Source of the DNA: an uncultured Bacteroidales bacterium | Lineage (GTDB): Bacteria > Bacteroidota > Bacteroidia > Bacteroidales > FEN-979 | Direction: 5' to 3' | Length of the DNA stretch: 64,000 bases | Assembly: GCA_903885595.1 (NCBI GenBank) | Contig: CAISJJ010000250.1 | Span: 1-64,000, forward strand | In this document: positions 59,101-64,000 of the stretch, piece by piece | How the letters are laid out: the number at the start of each line of letters is the position of its first letter | How positions within the stretch are numbered: the first letter of the stretch is position 1 | Notes under the pieces: generated by a model | Seen by the model: only the letters and a program-made list of their open reading frames with translations | Database searches by the model: none | Told to the model about the DNA's origin: nothing | Translations under genes and position numbers: made by a program

Positions 59101-59311
59101 ATCAAATCCTGACCTGGGATTCTATTACCGCTCAACCACAGGATTGCCCTGGGGTCTTGAAATTCCGGTCGATTTTGAATACCCCATCGAAAAAGCCGAC
59201 ATCGTTCAAACATACCTTCACTTTGCGGAATGGGCGCAATCCTCAGGTGTCCAGTATCAGGACTGGTATATGGACAAACCGGGGTACCGTAATCCAGCCA
59301 ATATTTACTAA
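56144..59311 (+). CDS. LruC-domain lipoprotein with four Ig-like repeats
   Basis: The product has 1055 residues. The signal peptide ends in a lipobox (IFQTGC, Cys near 27) followed by KKK. Residues about 30-430 are beta-rich, with a GNGTITINSGEVRVVKPG-type parallel-helix look. Four putative Ig domains follow near 430-770, each opening with ITSSL or ITSPL and containing DLPAGLTF/NLPDGLSY and TNAAGTDNK/TNSGGDDTK. The C-terminal about 280 residues are an LruC domain: DTDGDGVADPLDAYPTDPTRAFNSYYP and WPSYGDYDCNDLVMNFNY. The DxDGDG sites would bind calcium. It is a large cell-surface protein, probably an adhesin or scaffold. Confidence 0.9.
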   Translation: MRTFKRIIYPVMLLFLITGSLIFQTGCKKKTPDNPPVLPTHFTELKVDPAFQFESFINITVNIGVANPGSQTLFVIQVFEDDPSKNGKLISTGATDASLQYKTTLRVPSRLKSLYVGKISPTGINEYLSVPITGNALNYTFGLTKAVEGTLGNDCDTGTPITGNGTITINSGEVRVVKPGVNITSLYLTVNTGGLLRVCGTANIKSLSGQGTIIVSPSGTITCPAENTYADIDNYGTANFAQSGSNKTFNIKENSTLHNWGTLTFSNGLNVKGLLINEYHTTVINDAQTQDLGRIINYCQMFVNSSKSTAMQIVTGTTAAPGLVNGQNAYLKVTGEISFSGQGYGSLGLQSLIETGTFNISGNVAGPSSLGSQIHATGTGKSQTSASSVFTGYIDLWSTNFNPQLGNYGPNVTKHTTGIIIPAQDCSAPLPPVITSSLVAAGIVGTPIIPYVVTATGTNPITYDATNLPAGLTYNAGDHTISGTPTTVQVKNVDLTADNMVGTDNKTLIFTITSPGSPPVITSSLTADATVNQSFTYIITASGTGNITYNASNLPDGLSYDPATHQITGSPTTAGTYNIPISATNAAGTDNKILVLTVGTPPTITSSLTASGTQGQQFSTYTVTGTGSGPITYNANNLPQGLSFNQITNTINGTPGQEGVTNVTLTAANGYGNDSKILVITINAGVQGPEITSPLTASGTKNQPFSYTVTASGTQPIVFTASDLPAGLTFDPETQVISGIPTSAGVTDVTLTATNSGGDDTKILVITIVNPEIVDTDGDGVADPLDAYPTDPTRAFNSYYPNEIDFATYAFEDLWPSYGDYDCNDLVMNFNYKIVTNAQNKVVDLIAKFKIKAAGASYDNGFGVALNTEPANIASVTGCIKVGSVVNLDPKGYEAGHTDETVIIPVDAVNTLLGGAIINTVHGGYTVQTEIQTVTVHLSTPQASIGTPPYNPFIFVNQDRGKEVHLKDHPPTQLANTVYFGSDVDASNPDLGFYYRSTTGLPWGLEIPVDFEYPIEKADIVQTYLHFAEWAQSSGVQYQDWYMDKPGYRNPANIY

Positions 59312-59335
59312 TAACGTTTGTTTTCTGTGGGTTGA

Positions 59336-59369
59336 AAATCCCCGTGCAGCGATGCCGGGGATTTTTTTT
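59336..59369 (+). terminator. Rho-independent terminator of the LruC gene
   Basis: AAATCCCCG at 59336-59344 pairs with CGGGGATTT at 59356-59364 and is followed by a run of T (59362-59369), 24 bases after the stop codon. Confidence 0.92.
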
Positions 59370-59433
59370 ATGAGGTCAGGAGATGGTACTTGGAGAACAA
59401 AAAAACCTTGAGATTATAAGTAATTGTGTCGTT

Positions 59434-60714
59434 TTATGCTAGCCGGTATTTCTGTATACGGAATATAAAAACCAGATAACAAACCACTGCAAAAACGCCA
59501 ATACCCGAAATCAGGAACATCGCCTGCAAGCCGATTGAATACCATAATAACCCGGCCATACTGCTTGCGATCAGGGTGCATATACTCGCAGCACTATTAT
59601 AAAAACCCAGGGCCGTTGCTGTGTCAGCTTTTGCTGCAAGATTCGAAAGCAGCGCTTTTGAAATTCCTTCAGTGCAGGCTGCATAAACTCCGTAAAAGAA
59701 AAACAAAATCCCGAAGAAAGCCAATGAACTCACAAATCCCATGCATGAATAAACAAAGGCAAACAGCACCAATCCGGCAATCAGCATGGTTTTTAACCCG
59801 ATTTTGTCGGCAAGGGCTCCTATCGGATAAGAAAACAGGGCATACACCAGATTATAAAAAATATAAACACCGATCATGGTTGTATCGGAAAAATGCTGCT
59901 CCTTTAAGGCCAGGAGTAAAAAGGCATCGGAACTGTTGAACAGGGTAAATACCAGTAGTCCGGCAATCAGGAAACGAAAAGATGGAGAAGCTACCTGCCA
60001 GTACCTGAGATAAGAAAAAAAACCAATGACAGGTGGCGGTGTGGTGAGGTGGTGAGGTGGCGAAATTTCCTCTTTGTAACCTTGTGACCCTTGAACCCTG
60101 TGGTCATGGCCCCGGGTAACGCTGTGACGCTGTGACGCTGTAACCTTATCCTTCAGCAGGAACGTAAGCCCGATGGCGATGAGGCCGGGAAAAAAGGCAA
60201 TAAAGAACATCCATTTGTACTGACCGGGATAAAAATACAAGAAAATCAAAGCCAGGATGGGACCAATTGATGCGCCAACAGTGTCCATCGACCGATGAAA
60301 GCCAAATACTTTTCCCTTGTGTTCCTTAGTGGTTTCGTCGCTGAGCATTGCATCGCGGGCACTCGTTCGGATCCCTTTACCAAAACGATCAAGCGTTCGT
60401 GCAAAAAATATCCAGAAAGGAAATGTAAACATGGCCATCATTGGCTTGGAAAGTGCACTTAAAGAATAGCCCGCCCTGATGAATGGCACGCGTTTTTGCC
60501 AGGAATCAGAAAGGTGGCCGAAATACCCTTTGCTCAAGCCCGCTGTAGCTTCGGCGAATCCCTCAAGAATTCCGATCAGAAGCACTGAAAACCCGATCGA
60601 TTTAAGGTAAACCGGCATGATTGGATAAAGCATCTCACTGGCGACGTCGGTAAATAAGCTCACAAAAGAGACTAACAGTACCGTGCGGGTGAGAATTTTA
60701 GGTTTATTGGACAT
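59434..60714 (-). CDS. MFS transporter
   Basis: A major facilitator protein of 426 residues with about twelve hydrophobic segments. Motif A between segments 2 and 3 is GYFGHLSDSWQKRVPFIRAGYSLSALSKP, and ARTLDRFGKGIRTSARDAMLSDE follows, a pattern I know from the group annotated as MFS transporters near SugE- or tetracycline-like members; the substrate is unknown. The cytoplasmic loop between segments 6 and 7 (residues about 190-230) holds an unusual stretch, SQRHSVTRGHDHRVQGSQGYKEEISPPHHLTTPPP, encoded by 8-bp repeats. It is convergent with the LruC gene. Confidence 0.9.
   Translation of the reverse strand: MSNKPKILTRTVLLVSFVSLFTDVASEMLYPIMPVYLKSIGFSVLLIGILEGFAEATAGLSKGYFGHLSDSWQKRVPFIRAGYSLSALSKPMMAMFTFPFWIFFARTLDRFGKGIRTSARDAMLSDETTKEHKGKVFGFHRSMDTVGASIGPILALIFLYFYPGQYKWMFFIAFFPGLIAIGLTFLLKDKVTASQRHSVTRGHDHRVQGSQGYKEEISPPHHLTTPPPVIGFFSYLRYWQVASPSFRFLIAGLLVFTLFNSSDAFLLLALKEQHFSDTTMIGVYIFYNLVYALFSYPIGALADKIGLKTMLIAGLVLFAFVYSCMGFVSSLAFFGILFFFYGVYAACTEGISKALLSNLAAKADTATALGFYNSAASICTLIASSMAGLLWYSIGLQAMFLISGIGVFAVVCYLVFIFRIQKYRLA
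60028..60145. repeat. 8-bp arrays (ggtggtga; gctgtgac) inside the MFS gene
   Basis: Two arrays lie in frame: ggtggtga octamers at about 60033-60062, ending in gcgaaat as the agcgaggt arrays do, and gctgtgac octamers at about 60120-60143. They encode the extra loop between the halves of the transporter. Confidence 0.85.
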
Positions 60715-60718
60715 AATC

Positions 60719-60985
60719 AGTAATTCATAAACTCAAAAATCAAAAATCAAAAATCAAAACCTCAATTCAAAAAGCAAAACGCAAAATCAAAAATCAAAAA
60801 TCAAAACCACAACTCAAAAATCAAAAGCACAATTCAAAAAGCAACGATTGTGCCTGGTATTAGGATTCGGATAAATAAAATCATAATAACTTTTTATATA
60901 TCAATATTTTAATTCGATATTCTCTTTCTTGTTTTCACTCATACTTCAACATTCGTTAATCAATATTCGATATTCTCATTTGTGA
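60719..60985. repeat. 7-bp degenerate arrays filling the MFS-M1 gap
   Basis: The 309-base gap between the MFS start and the M1 stop is nearly all heptamer repeats: aaaaatc and caaaaag types at 60719-60850, and attcgat types near 60915-60985. A short AT-rich spacer lies between. No promoter is obvious. Confidence 0.85.
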
Positions 60986-61023
60986 TTCTTACTTCTAAAA
61001 TCTTCAGTTTTCCCGTTCCACAT

Positions 61024-63480
61024 TCAATTTTCAATTTTAAGATATTCCTTCGCAACCGCACTGAGTTTATTGTTCCAGTGATTACTTGCTGCTTTTGCAT
61101 ACGCAATGGTTTCATCATCGCTATACCGGAGTTTCTTAAGTAATGTGAAAGCATTCATCCGGGTTTCGAATTCAAATTTCGGACTGCAGTAACTGATGAG
61201 TTCTGTTAAAAATTCCTTATTCCCGCCACTTATACTTATTTCAAGCCATTTCATCCTTATATTTTTTCCTCGCCATCCTTCCATATCCCGGGTAATTTCC
61301 AAATATGCTTCTTTGCTTTTTGGAAAGGAGCCACATAAAGCGTCCAGTGCCAGTTCAACATTCAGATAACTCGAATCATACAACATCCCTTCTGTTGTAC
61401 TCTGCAAAAGATCAGGGACCGGATTCAGATTTTTAAGTGCCGCCTTGCGAACATTGGCATCCTTGTCGCGCAATGCCTGCCGGAAAAGCTCCATCACCTC
61501 CGGGGAATACTCCGCTGACAGTTGCCCGAGAATTTCCGTCTTGATCAGCCAGAATGATTCCGTATGAAATGCCTTTACCTGCAGATCCACTTTTTTATCA
61601 GCAGGGGCACTTCGCAATGCAAGCCACGCATCATACCGGTCAATCATATTTTCAGCTTTTAAAGCCTGGGCGGCTATTTGTTCAAAACTTCGCTCAAATG
61701 TTACCTTTTTCAGGATTTTCCGGTTGGGATCAAACAATACGAACTCGACCAGCTTCCGGCCAGGATTGGGGAGAATGACCTCGGTATATTGTTTCTCGAT
61801 CCGGGTTTTTATTTTGTCTGATGAGCCGTCGGTGTAGTGCACCTCAAACTGGATGGGCATTTGAAAAAGTCCGCTGAGTTCATTCACCACCTGGGTTTGC
61901 CATACTTTAAAACAGGTACTGTAATTTCCAAAAGAATCAATCACAACAGAATCCGATACTTTGTACTCAGGCTCTCCTCCTCTTAAAATCCATTGATCGA
62001 AAAACCAATTGTACGGTTTGCCGCTTGTTTCATAAACACAACGGATGAAATCGTTGGTTTCGGCATAGCCAAATCCATATTTTTCAAGATAATGCCTTAT
62101 CGCATCCATGAACTCCCGATCGCCCATTATATCCCTGAGCATATCAAGCACAAGCGAACCTTTCTGGTATATCCGCTGCACGCCTCCGCGGGTTCCTCCG
62201 ACAGGGAAACTGTTTTTCGCAGCAGCATCGAACGCCAGCAGCATCTCGTCGTTACGGAGGTTCTGGTAAAAGTCCTCGCCATAAACACTTTTTTCAAACA
62301 TTTTTGCATAATAGGTTCCAAAGCTCTCGGTAAGCCAGACATCCCTGTTTACAAAATGGGCCACATAATTCCCAAACCACTGATGGGCCAGCTCATGGGC
62401 ATTCACATTCACATAGTTGCGCTGCCACCAGGCACGGGGATCAATCTGCATAAAATCACCAAACACCGTGCTGGTCGTGGTTTCCATGGCTCCATACATG
62501 TAATCGATCACCGGGGCTTCACGGTAAACTGGGTATGGATAGGGAACCCCCATCTCCTTTTCGAAGAAATCGAACATCTGCCCCGTATATTTATAGGTTG
62601 TGGCAACGCGGTCGGGCATATCGGAATAGAACCAGTACTCAAGGGGCACCCCGCGGGAAGTTTCATCACTCAAATAATCATAATCGCCAATCACCAAAGC
62701 CGTGGAGAAAAAAGGGTGGTCTTTTTCCATGGCATAATGCCAGGTGCTGGTGCCATCGGCATTTGCCTCAATACCCATTCGCTCACCATTCGAGAACACC
62801 TTGTATTTATTATCAAAGGTGATAAACAAATCCATCGTGATCCGTCCCTCCATAAAAGGTATCCAGCCATGCGGCCGGTGAGCCCAGATTTGCCTTCGCT
62901 TACCGGTCTCTTCCGGTCTCCACCCGATAAAATAGATTGCGCCGGCGGGTGGCGCAGCAGTATATGAAATTGAGATCGTATCAAATGGTTCCACGTTGTG
63001 TGTTCCGGGTTCCGGATTTTGAGATTCTGAATCAGCAATCGCTGTTTCGGATTCGTCATTTTGTATTTCTGATCCGGCGTTACCTGATCCGCGCTTCTGT
63101 TTCATAACCGACCCGGGATAGACTATGAGGTTTATTCCCGATTGACGGAATTTTACATCCTTGCTATTGATTGTTACGGAAAATATCTGAAAATCAGGTG
63201 TGTAAAATACGACAGAGTCGGTTTGATACCGGTTTGGCACAATGGTGAATTCCGCAAGTCCGGTAATTTTATTCTGTTCGGGCTGAAATGAGACCCGGGC
63301 GGTAAGGTGCTTCAGGGTGACCGGCATATCGGGTGGTATCGAAGCTGGATCAGCATAATAGGTGACGGTTTTCTCCTGTGCAGTCACCCCGGTCGTAAAA
63401 GAGAAGAGTATCAGTATTGAAAGTATCAGGGTAACAGGGAAAATCAAATTACGTGATTCTCTTATAAATCTGTAGGACAT
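61024..63480 (-). CDS. M1 family metallopeptidase (exported)
   Basis: A zinc aminopeptidase-like protein of 818 residues with an N-terminal hydrophobic segment (LIFPVTLILSILILFSFTTGVTA) that serves as signal peptide. The zinc site is HELAHQWFG near residue 361, with the third ligand in LTESFGTYYAK. The exopeptidase motif GAMEN appears as GAMETTT near 330, a variant known in this subgroup. The C-terminal about 250 residues are HEAT-like (DKDANVRKAALKNLNPVPD). Residues about 125-163 (GSGNAGSEIQNDESETAIAD) are a charged repeat-derived insertion in the N-terminal beta domain. Confidence 0.92.
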   Translation of the reverse strand: MSYRFIRESRNLIFPVTLILSILILFSFTTGVTAQEKTVTYYADPASIPPDMPVTLKHLTARVSFQPEQNKITGLAEFTIVPNRYQTDSVVFYTPDFQIFSVTINSKDVKFRQSGINLIVYPGSVMKQKRGSGNAGSEIQNDESETAIADSESQNPEPGTHNVEPFDTISISYTAAPPAGAIYFIGWRPEETGKRRQIWAHRPHGWIPFMEGRITMDLFITFDNKYKVFSNGERMGIEANADGTSTWHYAMEKDHPFFSTALVIGDYDYLSDETSRGVPLEYWFYSDMPDRVATTYKYTGQMFDFFEKEMGVPYPYPVYREAPVIDYMYGAMETTTSTVFGDFMQIDPRAWWQRNYVNVNAHELAHQWFGNYVAHFVNRDVWLTESFGTYYAKMFEKSVYGEDFYQNLRNDEMLLAFDAAAKNSFPVGGTRGGVQRIYQKGSLVLDMLRDIMGDREFMDAIRHYLEKYGFGYAETNDFIRCVYETSGKPYNWFFDQWILRGGEPEYKVSDSVVIDSFGNYSTCFKVWQTQVVNELSGLFQMPIQFEVHYTDGSSDKIKTRIEKQYTEVILPNPGRKLVEFVLFDPNRKILKKVTFERSFEQIAAQALKAENMIDRYDAWLALRSAPADKKVDLQVKAFHTESFWLIKTEILGQLSAEYSPEVMELFRQALRDKDANVRKAALKNLNPVPDLLQSTTEGMLYDSSYLNVELALDALCGSFPKSKEAYLEITRDMEGWRGKNIRMKWLEISISGGNKEFLTELISYCSPKFEFETRMNAFTLLKKLRYSDDETIAYAKAASNHWNNKLSAVAKEYLKIEN
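62990..63105. repeat. 7-8 bp degenerate repeats inside the M1 gene
   Basis: Units such as gttccgg, gttccgg, attttga and gattctgaatc lie in frame and encode the segment with SEIQNDESETAIADSESQNPEPGTHNVEP. No such loop is expected in the M1 fold. Confidence 0.75.
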
Positions 63481-63555
63481 AAATACATATTTATTATGTT
63501 TGCTTACGGTTCATATCCCGATGGGAAGTGAAGAATTCAAAATTAACAAAATTCA

Positions 63556-64000
63556 ATGAAGAAAATCCTGCTCAGCGAAAAACTCATCCTATACTTTGTT
63601 TTGCTGGGCCTCGGCGCCATTGTAATCGTCAGCACGGTCTCTTTCTTCGGTACAAAAACCGCCTTGATGAACCGTACTTTCGATCAGCTCACTTCTCTCC
63701 GCATCACAAAAAATAATCAGGTTGAACAATTCTTCAACGACCGGATCCGTGACATGCAGCTTCTTGCCGGTGATGATGATACAAAAATGCTGGCTACTGC
63801 AATTTCCCAGAATGGACAGGAAAACAAGCGCAGGAGTATACAGGATGACAAACTGACAGATGTGGCGGTGGAACGGATCAATGACCAGGTTGACCGGTAC
63901 CTTTCAAAATACAAATTGTTCCAGTACCATTTCATTGGTTTTTATCTTTTTTCCGATCCTGAAGAAAGTATTGGTCAATGTTTTTCTGATTCCATTTTTT
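63556..64000 (+). CDS. Membrane sensor protein, N-terminal part (truncated by window)
   Basis: An ATG at 63556 opens a frame of 148 codons that continues past the window. The N-terminus MKKILLSEKLILYFVLLGLGAIVIVSTVSFFG is a membrane anchor. The following region (TSLRITKNNQVEQFFNDRIRDMQLLAGD) is typical of a periplasmic dCache- or four-helix-type sensor as in histidine kinases, chemoreceptors or SpoIIE-type phosphatases. The output domain lies outside the window, so the class cannot be decided. The ORF track does not list it because no stop is reached. Confidence 0.8.
   Translation, partial: MKKILLSEKLILYFVLLGLGAIVIVSTVSFFGTKTALMNRTFDQLTSLRITKNNQVEQFFNDRIRDMQLLAGDDDTKMLATAISQNGQENKRRSIQDDKLTDVAVERINDQVDRYLSKYKLFQYHFIGFYLFSDPEESIGQCFSDSIF

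Noticed and set aside
61993-62967. 324-codon plus-strand ORF
   Set aside because: It lies entirely antisense to the well-supported M1 peptidase gene, has no recognisable motif, and its reading frame mirrors the real gene.
1-64000. rRNA operon, prophage, transposase or integrated element
   Set aside because: No 16S/23S sequence, phage structural gene, transposase, integrase or flanking direct repeat was seen in the ORF track or the sequence.

Overview
The window reads as a chromosomal segment of an environmental Bacteroidota, most likely from the Bacteroidales or a close relative. Evidence: two proteins with type IX secretion (Por) C-terminal sorting tails, an LruC-domain lipoprotein, several families I know mainly from this phylum (DUF3822, DUF4271, DUF2795, DUF4249-like, the short AMP nucleosidase), and promoters of the Bacteroidota form TTG-N~19-TAnnTTTG. 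There is no rRNA, phage, insertion sequence, CRISPR array or conjugation module. One tRNA gene, tRNA-Pro(GGG), is present. Almost all of the DNA is core metabolism and housekeeping, with a few accessory patches.

Layout. 0-10 kb: end of an outer-membrane barrel gene, a small membrane protein, aspartate aminotransferase, GTP-type PEP carboxykinase, cobalamin adenosyltransferase, DUF2795, rsmD with DUF3822, a DUF4010 transporter-like protein, a solitary HsdR_N nuclease-like domain, AMP nucleosidase and holA. 10-19.6 kb: two tandem long-chain acyl-CoA ligases, an SDR, the large single-chain purL, trxB and tRNA-Pro. 19.6-24 kb: a secreted propeller protein, an orphan LytTR response regulator, a T9SS cargo protein and nfo. 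24-28.7 kb: an accessory cluster with sulfotransferase, SDR, DUF1214 and a divergent SDR. 28.7-38.5 kb: citrate synthase, aconitase, a 1529-residue AMP-binding/unknown/GNAT protein and isocitrate dehydrogenase. 38.5-45 kb: a secreted protein, a T9SS cargo protein, dnaK and a lipoprotein. 45-52 kb: panB, an RluA-type synthase, DUF4271, hemD, rnpA, yidD, a C-terminal processing protease, cdd and a ChaN-like protein. 52-64 kb: GtrA, an M28 peptidase, mnmA, the LruC lipoprotein, an MFS transporter, an M1 peptidase and the start of a membrane sensor.

How the genes work together. The citrate synthase, aconitase and isocitrate dehydrogenase genes form the citrate-to-oxoglutarate arm of the TCA cycle; PEP carboxykinase and aspartate aminotransferase drain and refill the oxaloacetate pool. 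The acyl-CoA ligases suggest fatty-acid activation. The sulfotransferase cluster looks like a tailoring pathway for an unknown hydroxylated, probably lipid-like, substrate.

The most distinctive signal is not a gene. The segment is peppered with short tandem arrays of 7- or 8-bp units. They sit between genes, straddle stop codons, and also lie inside the reading frames of conserved proteins (PurL, an MFS transporter, an M1 peptidase, a sulfotransferase, an SDR), where they encode in-frame low-complexity loops. Two palindromic repeat families are also dispersed in the window. The best candidate for an undescribed protein system is the AMP-binding/unknown/GNAT giant placed between aconitase and isocitrate dehydrogenase. 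All calls were made by eye from the sequence and the ORF track; no database search was run.
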